Origin: Procambarus clarkii
Lineage: Eukaryota > Arthropoda > Malacostraca > Decapoda > Cambaridae
DNA length: 64,000 nucleotides
Reading direction: 5' to 3'
NCBI RefSeq assembly: GCF_040958095.1
Contig: NC_091188.1
Location: forward strand, 2,000,962-2,064,961
Shown: piece after piece, positions 32,820 to 43,949 of the stretch
Layout: each line of letters starts with the position of its first letter
Position numbering within the stretch: position 1 is the stretch's first letter
The notes under the pieces: generated by a model
Told to the model about the DNA's origin: nothing
Database searches by the model: none
Seen by the model: only the letters and a program-made list of their open reading frames with translations
Translations under genes and position numbers: made by a program

Positions 32820-33030
32820 CCAGCCAATTGTAACATCTGCTACGGTACTTTTGTCCAATGGGGTGGCCGGGCTCATCCTCTGGCTGGAGGGTAGGTGGGA
32901 GGGACCAATGAGCGGACAGGAGGAACTGGAGGCCCCGCCCCAGGCGCGCGGCTGGACCAATAGTAGGGCGGGACACACACCTGCTCACTCTATCACCACA
33001 ACATCCCCCAAAATCATTTGCGCCCACGAA
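32820..33030 (+). promoter_or_regulatory. CCAAT/GC-box cluster (candidate promoter)
   Basis: Forward CCAAT at 32824, 32855, 32905 and 32957, with GGCCCCGCCCCAGG (GC box) at about 32932-32945 and AGGGCGGGAC at about 32966. CCAAT next to a GC box is a typical TATA-less promoter combination in animals. No recognised exon follows; the downstream 33060-33110 is also GC-rich (GGCGGGTGAGGAGGGCGCGC). Confidence 0.28.
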
Positions 33031-33351
33031 ATTGAGGAAATTTGTTGCTAAGGTTGAGTAAATGTTAACTTGGCGGGTGAGGAGGGCGCGCTCGGCGTTG
33101 GTTGGGTACGACTTCCAGAGTTATATAAATCAATAAATACGGTACACATGCCTAACTCTTATAAGGTTAATTTAGTAATGGTATTTTTGCACTAAATGTT
33201 CATTTATATTTTGTTTCTATATCTTGCTCAAAAGTAGTGTCTTCCGAATCATTATTACCGTCGATGTATTTAAGATAAGCATCAATTTCAACAATAATGT
33301 AGATTATACTCAGATAAATCACATTATCGTGATATATCAATGAGAAAATCC

Positions 33352-33730
33352 CAACCCGTCCTTGATTGAAGTCCATTCCATCCAGCGGTCGACCACACAG
33401 ACGCATTTATAAATGTTTACATGCTGTTCATTCAAAACGGGAATTTTCTCAAATATAAATTAATATTATAATACATTAGCATATTGTGTATATATAGGCA
33501 TAGGTTAGGTTAGGTGTTTAGGTTCTGTTGGCGATTATTTGTATTTGTAATACGTGGGTGAAGCATTTACAGCGTTGTGATTCGAACAAAAGTCGTCAGT
33601 GAAGCACTTGTTCCGGAAGTGTTCGAACGTCAACAGTTGTGAGTCGTGTGTCAACCGTTTTTCATTTATAAACAGCGGGTTTGGCGGGTGGTTGGAATGG
33701 ACTTTGGGTCTTTGTTTAGATGACGGGCTG
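33352..33730 (+). mobile_element. MITE-like element, family M2, copy 2
   Basis: Inverted copy of 27560-27943 over its whole length, with ends CAACCCGTCC / GACGGGCTG, and TTAGGTTAGG near 33506-33515 where copy 1 has one more unit. No matching target duplication is visible. Confidence 0.85.
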
Positions 33731-34041
33731 CTTGGTTACCAGCCTTGATTCTGGCACTTCTCCCACACCCCTCTAACCCTCCCCTTTCTATCCCATCACT
33801 CTAAACCCCCCCCCCCCATCCTTCCTTCTACCCCCCATCCCTCTACAATACATCCTTCTACGTCCCTCTCTTCTACCACTACCTCTTTACCCCAAAAGCC
33901 ATCCCCCCAACTCTCTACTCCCCATTCCTCTACCTCCCACCCATATACTCCTCACGCATCTATCCACCCACCCCACCCCTCCCCGCCATAACATCCATAG
34001 AAAGTTGTCAAACTTCACGTCGAGAGTTGAGGAAGAAGAGG
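33731..34041. other. Unassigned, C-rich low complexity
   Basis: CCCCATCC/CTCTAC irregular motifs from 33765 to 33990. Confidence 0.5.
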
Positions 34042-34120
34042 CTATGTTGTTGTTGTTAAAGATTCGCTACTTGGAACAAACAGTTCCAAGCAGCACGGGC
34101 TATGGTGAGCCCGTAGGTAC
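34042..34120 (+). mobile_element. Short two-hairpin interspersed repeat (copy 5)
   Basis: TATGTTGTTGTTGTTAAAG, CTACTTGGAACAAACAGTTC hairpin, AGCACGGGCTATGGTGAGCC. Confidence 0.8.
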
Positions 34121-36563
34121 TAGAAGAGGCTAGAGAGAGAGAGAGGGGCGCCCGACGGGTGTAGAGGGGGCACTGAGAGAGAATAGTGGAGAGGCGGGAC
34201 TGGGTGAGACTTCTAACATTTTGTTACTTAATGCAAAAAATTTGCTTTCTAGTTTTTCCTGATCATATTTACATCTATAACTGTGTGTTGAATTAGCTAC
34301 AACCACTTCATCTAACACTTAAGTCTTACCCATTCCTCTAATTGCCAACACTGAAGTTCTCTCTAAGATTTGTGATTCAACTGAGTCTCTAGTTTCTATT
34401 TATGAAACCTCGTTCTCATTTCCTAGCAGTTGGTCATTGTTTATTTGTCTACTTAGTCAATTGTCCATAGAATTCTATGTCTTTATAATGTCTACATTGT
34501 TTCTTCTCTCCTGAAGTGTATTCCCTCAGTCTGTCCTCTTACCTCAGTCCTCTAAATCCGATCCTTTTCTCACCTCTTAGGTCCTTTTCTAATTTTGTTT
34601 TGTATTTTATTAGGTGGAGGTTCAGTGCTTGGACTGTATACTCCCATCTGGGTCTCACATGAGGTGTACACAGTATCCGGAAGACTCCTTGGTCCAAGCT
34701 TCTGAAGGTTATCCGGATGCTGCCCAGTCTGGCATCTGCAGTTGTCGTTGTAGTGCCGAAGTGTGTTGATAGTGTCATATTTAAGGTTATATATCTTTGT
34801 GACAGCATATTTACCTCTTAACATCATTAAAACAATTGTGTCATTATCACCTGAAGCTTTAGAAGCTTATCTAAGACTCACCAGGACTGCTTGAACGCTG
34901 AGGGAACGCTGACGTTCGAACATGGGACTTGCTTCCCCTCACTATGACCTGAATCTTCCGACGCAGTCACCCCATTGTTTAGTCTTATAGTGGGGGCACT
35001 ATATTCAGTAGGCAACAGTATATATCTGAGTCTCGTTGAATACCCATTATCTGTTGAACATCGCTATACCCATTATGTAGGTGAGGATATTTTTTCTTGA
35101 TTTATTATAATGAACATATTGTATTTTTTTTTATATAAGGGAGGAAGTGTTATCATGGTCTGAAAGCTCCGATTTAAAAATGAATTTATTTTTGTGAGAC
35201 GTCTAGACTAATTTGAATTTATTGTTGACATATATGGTAAACTGCCAGCCTGTCATTATATTTATTCATTGTGATGAGTTTATTGTAATTTGTTGATAAC
35301 CTTTTCGCCAAAATAATTATACTGTAACGTTTTAGAGAGCATGTACAGTTGTATTTATAAGTTGAGCGAAGCTGTAGTATTTTTATGGGGATTTAAATCT
35401 GTTGCTTGTGGATTAAGTCTTACTTTAAGTGAGTGGATTACTAGGTCTAGTGGATTACTAGATAAGTGGGTAAGTAACTGTTCCTTGTGGATTAAGTCTT
35501 ACTTTAAGTTAAGTGGATTACTAGGTCTTACCTTTGTGTATATTTACAATTGTGTGGTTGTTTGCTAACCTCGTGTTTGTGCAATTTCTTTATGGCAGAT
35601 TTAATTGCATATTTCTTGGTGATAAATGTTTTTGGGAAACAATTCAGTAATTTGTTGCAGAAGAGATCAACGAAGCGAAGCTAATTATTTATGATTAAAG
35701 TCTGAGGACTTTATTGTTCAATGAAGGGTTCGTTTATTGTTATTATTGGTTGCTTTTGTTAGTAAAGTCAAGCAAATTGTTGATGAAATGATTCTCTGTT
35801 AATCACTCGATATTATTAGCAGTGTTGTGGTCATCCAAACACTGAACTATAATGTCAGCAATTAGTATACTAGGGGACACAGTTGAGCTGTTAGTTCCAT
35901 TAATGAGATTAATTTTGAGAGGTTATATATAGCAGCTGTTGGGTGTGGCTCAAGTCCAGGCCCAGGCTGGCAGAAAAAGCAAATGGTCTGGCACTGTGAT
36001 CTTCGTCAGGGATAATTATGCTATTTTTAAGTCACCATGAGATCAGTTGATCAGATTATTTATCTTTAGATTTAATTTTATTTTATATTTTTTTTATATA
36101 TAAAAGAAATCCTTTATTTATATAGAATGCATGTTAATATATATTTTTATTTCTTATTCCCATAACTGTGTGTGATTTTTTTAAACCCTAAATATGATAA
36201 AATAAATTCATATTTCAACACAAATTATTTTTAAGTTTAAAGCCATTCAAATTAACAGAATTACACATTCCCGACTCACCGCACCGCGGATTATAGAATA
36301 TAAACGTTTACTTTGCATATATACAAAAAATTATTAAATTGCAATTGTTTAAATAAGGAATTAGAAGACATGATACACTCATCTTGATACAGTGTAGCTT
36401 GCAATATATTCAGCTATTAATAAAATATAATTTTGTGCATAGATTATTTTAAACTTTACTAGGAGTTAGTTTCACAAGATATTTGTTTAGGAATAGCTGT
36501 AGCCTAAATAATTTTACTGATATACACATATTGTCAAATTCCAAAATAACTCCCAGTTATTTA
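34121..36563. other. AT-rich unassigned sequence
   Basis: About 2.4 kb with no recognisable repeat except a local duplication: CTTGTGGATTAAGTCTTACT at 35405 and 35484 with GTGGATTACTAGGTCT after each. Open frames are short. If a single-copy gene had an intron or intergenic spacer in this window, this would be the best candidate stretch. Confidence 0.4.
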
Positions 36564-36600
36564 CTCCTCTGGGAGTCCCCCAGAGGGACTCCCAGAGGAG
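36564..36600. repeat. Perfect hairpin (16-bp arms) at minisatellite edge
   Basis: CTCCTCTGGGAGTCCC (36564-36579), five-base loop, GGGACTCCCAGAGGAG (36585-36600). The GGAGTCCC motif is also part of the adjoining 31-bp unit. Confidence 0.9.
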
Positions 36601-37465
36601 TCCCTCCCTCTGACATGTGTCTGTTGCTCCTGGAGTCCCTTTGATATGGTTCTGTTGCTCCTGGAGTCCCTCTGACATGGGTCTGTTGCTCCTGGAGTCC
36701 CTCTGACATGGTTCTGTTGCTCCTAGAGTCCCTCTGACATGGTTCTGTTGCTCCTAGAGTCCCTCTGACATGGGTCTGTTGCTCCTGGAGTCCCTCTGAC
36801 ATGGGTCTGTTGCTCCTGGAGTCCCTCTGACATGGTTCTGTTGCTCCTGGAGTCCCTCTGACATGGGTCTGTTGCTCCTGGAGTCCCTCTGACATGGGTT
36901 TGTTGCTCCTGGAGTCCCTCTGACATGGGTCTGTTGCTCCTGGAGTCCCCTGACATGGGTCTGTTGCTCCTGGAGTCCCCTGACATGGATCTGTTGCTCC
37001 TGGAGTCCTTCTAACATGGGTCTGTTGCTCCTGGAGTCCCTCTGACATGGTTCTGTTGCTCCTAGAGTCCCTCTGACATGGGTCTGTTGCTCCTGGAGTC
37101 CCTCTGACATGGGTCTGTTGCTCCTGGAGTCCCTCTGACATGGATCTGTTGCTCCTGGAGTCCCTCTGACATGGGTCTGTTGCTCCTGGAGTCCCCTGAC
37201 ATGGGTCTGTTGCTCCTGGAGTCCCCCTGACATGGGTCTGTTGCTCCTACAGTCCTTCTGACATGGGTCTGTTGCTCCTGGAGTCCCTCTGACATGGGTC
37301 TGTTGCTCCTGGAGTCCCCTGACATGGGTCTGTTGCTCCTGGAGTCCCCTGACATGGGTATGTTGCTCCAAGATTCCCTCTGACATGGGTCTGTTGCTCC
37401 TGGAGTCCCTCTGACATGGGTCTGTTGCTCCTGGAGTCCCTCTGACATGGGTCTGTTGCTACTGA
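36601..37465. repeat. 31-bp minisatellite, about 28 copies
   Basis: Unit CTCTGACATGGGTCTGTTGC plus TCCTGGAGTCC. GGGT/GGTT, CTGGAG/CTAGAG and CCTCTG/CCCTG variants recur. Because 31 is not a multiple of 3, the minus-strand frames cycle through three peptides; not coding. Confidence 0.97.
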
Positions 37466-37593
37466 GGTCCTTCTTACCAGACTTATCACAATTGGGTCCC
37501 CGTTAAGGCTACTAGAGAGATAGTGGGCCTCAGGTAAAGCCAGGTAAACTGGAGGTTATCACGTTCTAGAGGGACGGAGCTTCCATAGTGATC

Positions 37594-37796
37594 CTATACC
37601 TATAATAGGTTAAGTAATAATTGTAATTAAGAAGCAATAAGATGCTTATCTTAACATACTAAGAAGGTTAGGTAAGGTTGGTGTTTTCTATGAAGCTTTT
37701 CAAGGTATACTAATTTATTGTGAATATTTTAGTTTGTCACATATGCACTTATTTAATAAGTCAATATTGACTGTACGAAAGTGTGAGAACGGGTTG
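37594..37796 (-). mobile_element. MITE-like element, family M3, copy 2
   Basis: Inverted copy of 17571-17788, ending GTGTGAGAACGGGTTG. The 28 bp at 37708-37735 (TACTAATTTATTGTGAATAT...) keep the same plus-strand orientation as in copy 1 although the rest is inverted. The terminal hairpin of copy 1 is shortened here. Confidence 0.75.
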
Positions 37797-38021
37797 GATC
37801 GTGACCCAGCTCTCGCCCCATAAATACCGGTAACAAATACGGGTAAATACGGGTTTTGTTTTTGCTGCTCTGATAAAATTATTATTATCAGAACATCTTT
37901 CATGTCAACACAACTGTCATGGAATGTGGTTATATTTGTTAAGTTGCGTATTAATTGCAAATTCCAGCAGTGTGATTATTTGGTATAAAACGTGTTGTGT
38001 TTCGTGATATGAATATATTTG

Positions 38022-38158
38022 ATTGCTGATTGATATATTGATTGGTGAATATATTGATTTGATTGATATATCGGTTGGTGAATATATTGATTTGATTGAT
38101 ATATTGGTTGGTGAATATATTGATTTGATTGATATATTGGTTGGTGAATATATTTTAC
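38022..38158. repeat. 33-bp AT-rich minisatellite, about 4 copies
   Basis: GATATATTGGTTGGTGAATA plus TATTGATTTGATT. Confidence 0.92.
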
Positions 38159-38327
38159 ATTTTATTCATTATATTATAAAGCTCCTGTTAGCATGACTGA
38201 TGACGGTAAGACTGAAGTGTGAGGCAGTGAATGATCATGAGAGTGAGCTTAGGAACTTTGGGTCACTGAGGCGTGAGAATCTGGCAGTGGTGCGCTATAT
38301 GCCCGCTTTCCTTTGTAATATTGGGGG

Positions 38328-38420
38328 GGGGGTTCTCCCTCCACACTCCCTCACCCTCCCTCCCTCACCCTCACCCTCACCCACCCTCCCTCACCCTCAC
38401 CCACCCTCCCTCACCCTACA
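38328..38420. repeat. CCCTCAC/CCACCCTC low complexity
   Basis: Irregular hexamer-like C-rich tract. Confidence 0.85.
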
Positions 38421-39137
38421 CTTGTGATTACTGTTATCAAAATATTCTCGTCTAGTTCACTGTTATCATTGGCCCGGAGAAACAACCAGGTCAAACAACG
38501 GAAGATCGCTTGGTCGACGATCACATAGCCAGAGGGGCAGTTAGTGAGCCGTGTTGCCTTTGTGGTGGAACACTATCTTATCCCACCCTGGTACACGCCT
38601 TGAGGGGGTGCCGCCCTTCTCCACTTTAGGACGGCACTCCCCTCCTATCACCAGTGAATATTAGCACTTAGAGAGGCTAGTCTAACCCTCTATTACACAG
38701 CCTCTGGCAATAGTCCTTCCATATGGATCAAATGAATCCCTGATGACTCTTATAATAGCCTCCAAATATCACCCCCAGAACAATCGTCGCCTCCTTCAAT
38801 ATTCGACCGTCCGCTCGGGGGACAGAGAGGTCATAGCCACTCCCGTCTACCCCTTGTGGGCTACGTCCCAAACTGTCACGTCTTTTGTTGCGGAGAATCA
38901 ATTGGAGGGTTTGACAGGAATCCCTTGTTTGGGGAGGACACGCACTCACTGGCGGCCAATAAGGGGAATAATTCGTGTCAGCTTGTTGGGGCGCGCTGGT
39001 CGCTGGGAATGAAAGGTGTTGTCGGTCGGAGGCGCTCTGGTGGGAATGTCGCAGGAGGAGGAACTGGGGACATTCCCTCTCCCAGAGTGTGTACTGGGCG
39101 GCGGGGACCCCGGTGAACGGCCAGGATGGCGACCTGG
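38421..39137. other. Unassigned sequence
   Basis: The minus frame here is open for about 130 codons only because it extends a frame from the 21-bp repeat. No domain recognised. Confidence 0.35.
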
Positions 39138-39610
39138 TGGGCTTCTGGTGACGGTAACTGGAATCTGAGAGACGGTGACTGTGATCTGAGAGACGGTCAC
39201 TGTGATCTGAGAGACAGTCACTGTGATCTGAGAGACAGTCACTGTGATCTGAGAGACGGTAACTGTGATCTGAGAGACAGTTACTGTGATCTGAGAGACA
39301 GTTACTGTGATCTGAGAGACAGTCACTGTGATCTGAGAGGCAGTCACTGTGATCTGAGAGACAGTCACTGTGATCTGAGAGACAGTCACTGTGATCTGAG
39401 AGACGGTAACTGTGATCTGAGAGACAGTTACTGTGATCTGAGAGACAGTCACTGTGATCTGAGAGACAGTCACTGTGATCTGAGAGACGGTAACTGTGAT
39501 CTGAGAGACAGTTACTGTGATCTGAGAGACAGTCACTGTGATCTGAGAGACGGTAACTGTGATCTGAGAGACAGTTACTGTGATCTGAGAGACAGTCACT
39601 GTGATCTGGG
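39138..39610. repeat. 21-bp minisatellite, about 22 copies
   Basis: Unit GTGATCTGAGAGACAGTCACT with GTCACT/GTTACT/GTAACT variants. Those three types recur in an ordered pattern, suggesting larger blocks were duplicated. Both strands stay open; not coding. Confidence 0.97.
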
Positions 39611-39649
39611 ACACTAAGGGGACCCATAACGATCCCACGTCAATTACGC

Positions 39650-40030
39650 TACTCAGTAATTCATGATTCAACAACACTATTTCCATACCGGAATTACCCA
39701 GGTCTTTTCTGAATCGAATCTTCTCACGATTGTGTACTTAGCTTCGTGTTCTATATTGTGTAGATAAGAACATAAGAACAAAGGTAACTGCAGAAGGCCT
39801 ATTGGCCCATACGAGGCAGCTCCTGTCTATAACCACCCAATCCCACTCATATACTTGTCCAACCCGATATAGTTAACATCCTTCAAATATTGTCGTTGTG
39901 CTCTTCAATTCATTTGTAAACTTCAGTCACATGATCCCCTTACTCGTCGCCTTTCTAAAGATCGTAAATTCTTTATCTCTTCTCGAAGGAAGATGAGGAA
40001 GATTCCTAATTCCGGGAATTTAGTTATCCT
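39650..40030 (-). pseudogene. LINE 3' relic
   Basis: Minus strand contains RFRKDLGNSGMEIVLLNHEL (compare RFRKDLGKYW at 3145-3560), then GGCAGCTGCC-free text reading GAGCTGCCTCGTATGGGCC, AATAGGCCTTCTGCAGTTAC and a TTCTTATG repeat tail. Related to the relic at 3145-3560 but in a rearranged order. No active RT. Confidence 0.6.
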
Positions 40031-40128
40031 TCAGTGTAAGGATTTTTGAATTTATGTCCATTGTTTAGGATTATCACCAAAACTGAACTGCATAATCAAA
40101 ATGGTGTCTGGCATGGGCACAAGAGAGA

Positions 40129-40339
40129 GCCGGTCGGCCGAGCGGACAGCACGCTGGACTTGTGATCCTGTGGTCCCGGGTTCGATCCCAGGCGCCGGAG
40201 AGAAACAATGGGCAGAGTTTCTTTCACCCTATGCCCCTGTTACCTAGCAGTAAAATAGGTACCTGGGTGTTAGTCAGCTGTCACGGGCTGCTTCCTGAGT
40301 GTGGAGGCCTGGTCAAGGACCGGGCCGCGGGGACACTAA
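40129..40339 (+). mobile_element. tRNA-headed SINE, family A, 5' part (split by LTR element)
   Basis: Head, B box GGTTCGATCCC, body and GACCGGGCCGCGGGGACACTAA, then interrupted at 40340. The missing 3' part resumes at 43896. Confidence 0.95.
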
Positions 40340-40495
40340 TGTAACGGGGGGGTGGGGGAAATAGCTCTATCTTGTCCATTATTCCACCCCCCAGTTAACT
40401 AACGAGGCCGGGGGAAACAGCTCTCTCTAGTCCGTTATCCCGTCCCCAGTTAGCTAACTATTCTAGAGCACCCTCCAGAGTTCCTAAGGCAACCT
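40340..40495 (-). repeat. LTR (3' LTR in element orientation)
   Basis: Matches 43735-43890 base for base except within the G-run after TGTAAC and the last base. Confidence 0.9.
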
Positions 40496-43400
40496 CTCTC
40501 GTTCAACACCTTGTAACCTAGGTATTTGACTACCTAGGGGCTAAGACTACAAGGCGCCGTAACTGGATCGGCTACCCGAAACTCTAGAGAGAACTCTAGA
40601 ATACATAATCACTGCCACAAACGTATAAGAGAAAACGAAAGGAAAGAAATGAATAGTGAAGTAATTAGTGAGGGCTTGGGGGTGAGAGGGAGAGAGGTGG
40701 GAGGAGCGAGGAGGGTCATTAGTTGAAAGTGAGAGTTTAGAGAAGGGTGGAGGGAGAGGTGTAGATAGGTAGAAGTAGAAGAGTAGATAGTATAAGTAGA
40801 AGAGTAGATAGTAGAAGACGAAATGCTGCCACCATCCATTCATGATCATTACATACAAGACAAGGAATGGAACTTGTCTGTATCACAATATTCACCAAAG
40901 ATGTTATTATGAGTTCATTATTAGTATGTTCCCTCTGTACCATGTATCAACTCCAAACATGTACTCATTTATATCATGAACCCAGTAACCGCTGAGGCTT
41001 TCTCAAATCCTCAACTCAAAGCTCTAGGGCACAAAGTTAAACACAATTTAAATAATAAATTCATAATTATATTTCACATGAAGTATCATAATATAAGCAA
41101 TCCAATTAAAATGTTAAAGAGAGTCATCATCCAAGAATTCGAGAACCCTACAACTTGACTGCCCCTGATCATCACACAACATATGTAAACACGACCAAGT
41201 CACCTTAATGTTCACTCACCGAGGACTGAGTCTAAGTTGAATAGAGAGGGGGGGGGGTCTGTAGCTTGACAGAGACTGTCTCGCCCCTGCCGGCCGACAG
41301 CCTCCCTGGTAGGGACGTCGTCTCTGCTCTCGTCTGCTGTTCTGTCTCTTAATGCTCTCTGGTGGATAGCTCTCCGAGTTTATATTGGGGAACCTAGTAA
41401 CTAACTCCGCCCACAAGTAGATAGCCTCCGGCACTACCAAGCCACTCCTTAAACGTCGGCATGTTTGAAGGCTACCCGGCTCCAATTAAGAGCTTAGCGG
41501 AAGCAAGGTGAAATTCTCATGATCTGACCTCAGGTCACTTGGGGTCGTTAACGGTTAGAGGTGTGAGATCTCAGGCAGACAACTGGCGCCTCTCCGATCC
41601 TTGTCTGTGACTCATGTACTCTATGTATGTATTAACCTAAACCAAACACTTTTACAGTGTTACATCTCCCCTTCTCCCCGAAAATAAAGTTTTTGCAACA
41701 CTGCTAAAGCAAGCTAGCTGTGTGCGACAACTTTATTAACGAAAAGAATACATCCTAGCTAAACAAATATACATCATCCTACTCTAAAAAATGAAATATG
41801 TAGACAGACGTCCATTGTCTCTGGCTGGGCGACGTCACTGCTTGGTCTTGTAGATAATCCTGTACCACATTTCTTCAACACAACTGCCTCCGTCGCTTCT
41901 CCGTCGTTAACGCACAACAACACTTGGTCAACCCGAAAGCCGTTACTACTTGAACTGCGCACAGGACCGTGGAATTCGGTTGTCCCAGCTGATCTGTAAT
42001 TGGCCCTACGTCAGTCACCATGAGAGACGTATATTGGGGTTCTTCACAGCTATAGGGACTACAAGTTTCGAGACCTTCATATAGTTGCCAACAGTAGAAA
42101 TCCCATCCTACTCTTCTTCCTCCCTGTTGCTCCAGCACGCCTCCTTCAGAGAGCTACTTCTGACAGCCACATCAAGTCTGCATGACACAGGAAGAATCAC
42201 TCAACAGAGCTACCTGCTTGTAGGAGGGGCGGCCAGTTAAGGCAAACGATCCTGTCTTGCAATTACGCTCCATGCAATGATGCTGACACCAGCAAGGGAC
42301 ACTAGGTATCATGTCTCACTCAGCTTGTCTTATCTTCTTCTTCTTCTTCTTTCTTCTTTCTTCTCTCTTCCTTCTTCTCTCTTCTTTCTTCTCTCTTCTT
42401 TCTTCTCTCTTCCTCCTCCCATGGGTCTTTGACAAGCGACCTGGGGTCCATTGGGGTCCGTCCGTCCTGGGGTCCATCCTGGGTAGACCGATGTTGGTGG
42501 TACAGACTGGAGTCGTTGTTGCTCCTCTTCCATCTTTACTGGGTCATCTGGGGTCGTCTGCAGAACGACCTGGGGTCCACTGGGTAGACCAATGTTGACT
42601 GACCGAGAGGGCTGCATCTTGGGGTCCCCTGGGGTGGTGATGGTGGTGGAGCCATGACCTCCAGGTAGTGGGCTGGTCGTGGTGGTGGTGATAAACGCCC
42701 GTGAGTGTGGTACACAGCAGCCGTCTCTCTCTTCTGTATATGCGTCGCGCCTCTCCTCTGGCTCCCACCTGTGAATTGAACATAAAGGCGACAATACCCG
42801 TGTTCCATGCTGTTGTGTGACCCTGTAGTTTGTATAGGGTTACACAGTTATATCATAACGCTCTCCTCCTGGCAACAACTACACTTCAATTTTTTTTTTA
42901 ATAATCCAATTAACTCTGAATGATATTGACTTGGTGGAACATAAAACAGTAACAGAGGAAAGTTTAGAGAAGAGAGTATAAGGTCATCACTACTTTTAAC
43001 TTGTCCCAAAAAAAAATCAAAACTAATAGACAAAACACTAGCCTAAACTTAACTATACCTTTCCTAATCTTAAGTACATAATTAACCGTTACTCCCACCC
43101 TTAACCTACAGCCACCTACGTGACCCAGAGTGTCTCCCTAGCATCTCCGCCGGTCAACAACTCCAAACTGTTGCCACCCCTGTGACCAGACTATCTAACG
43201 TCGAGCGTCCCCAACGTGAAGTCTACTGACATACTAAGGCTCCCCCTAGTATGCTGTACAATACCAGTACACCTCGGGTTATTGCGTTCAAAAGGAGTAA
43301 AACAGTCGATCGCAATAATCTGAGCAGAACCACACTTAAACTACTTAAGAACTACACCTGCCACTCCCCACTGACCTGGAGACCAGCGGTGGCTGGGTGT

Positions 43401-43719
43401 CCCCGTGGGACATGCGAGGTCACCTGTCACACTCAGCTGACCTGCACTACCAACACCGCTAAGTTCCCAAATCGCCAAATCTTATCACTAACATTAATCA
43501 CTACACACGCAAGTTCTGGTGAACATTCCCTGAACACCACAAAACTCACAAACTCACTAAAATACATCGTCAGAAAATCACTATCTCCTAACCTGAAAAA
43601 CTCGCTAACTCGCGAAAGTAAAACACCTGTCAAGATCTCCCTGATAGCGCCTGAGCGGCAAAAAGACACGTGGGACTGAACAATGTTAAAAGAACACCAA
43701 TACCTTAAACATTGTTCAA
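40496..43719 (-). other. Internal region of the LTR element
   Basis: Contains (TTC)n/CTTCTCTCTTC low complexity at 42328-42420, a small duplication of GACCTGGGGTCCA (about 42439 and 42568), and minus frames up to 154 codons with no retroviral-type motif. The 42330-42794 minus frame ends in a Lys/Arg/Glu run that is simply the TTC repeat read backwards. Confidence 0.7.
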
Positions 43720-43733
43720 CACCGCTGCCACCA
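43720..43733 (-). other. Primer-binding site, tRNA-Leu type
   Basis: TGGTGGCAGCGGTG on minus, one base from the LTR end. It begins TGG, as required to pair with a CCA tail, and fits an animal tRNA-Leu acceptor end. Confidence 0.8.
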
Positions 43734-43734
43734 T

Positions 43735-43890
43735 TGTAACGGGGGGTGGGGGGAAATAGCTCTATCTTGTCCATTATTCCACCCCCCAGTTAACTAACGA
43801 GGCCGGGGGAAACAGCTCTCTCTAGTCCGTTATCCCGTCCCCAGTTAGCTAACTATTCTAGAGCACCCTCCAGAGTTCCTAAGGCAACCA
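43735..43890 (-). repeat. LTR (5' LTR in element orientation)
   Basis: Starts TGGTTGCCTTAGG and ends CCCCGTTACA on minus, giving the canonical TG...CA. Confidence 0.9.
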
Positions 43891-43895
43891 ACTGT

Positions 43896-43920
43896 AGCCC
43901 CGAAATCATCTCAAGATAAG
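43896..43920 (+). mobile_element. 3' tail of the split family A SINE
   Basis: AGCCCCGAAATCATCTCAAG plus ATAAG continues the SINE left off at 40339. Confidence 0.85.
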
Positions 43921-43949
43921 AGAAGATAAGGCTGAAGAACATCATTAGA

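Larger units (their letters stand above)
40340..43890 (-). mobile_element. Non-autonomous LTR retrotransposon (about 3.55 kb)
   Basis: Two direct repeats of 156 bp (40340-40495 and 43735-43890) flank 3239 bp. The element reads on minus: LTR ends in GTTACA, one base later comes TGGTGGCAGCGGTG (43733-43720), an exact 14-base complement to a tRNA-Leu-type 3' end CACCGCTGCCACCA. A weak purine stretch GAACGAGAGAGG precedes the other LTR. Imperfect target duplication ACTAA (40335-40339) / ACTGT (43891-43895). The inside has no gag, protease, RT or integrase reading that I can find, so it would depend on another element's proteins (TRIM/LARD-like class). It split a family A SINE. Confidence 0.88.

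Noticed and set aside
33506-33516. Interstitial telomere
   Set aside because: Only two to three TTAGG units, and they are inside a dispersed element present in two copies, so this is not a telomere remnant at this site.
36557-37489. Gln/Arg/Ser-rich minus-strand frames
   Set aside because: Three overlapping frames cycle through the same 31-bp repeat.
38728-39130. Minus-strand protein extending from the 21-bp repeat
   Set aside because: Open only as an extension of repeat frames. No domain and no separate start with a good context.
40496-43719. Gag or Pol in the LTR element
   Set aside because: I scanned both strands for DTG/DSG, zinc-knuckle CCHC, YVDD and integrase HHCC/DDE-like readings in the open frames and found none; the longest frame is partly TTC repeat.
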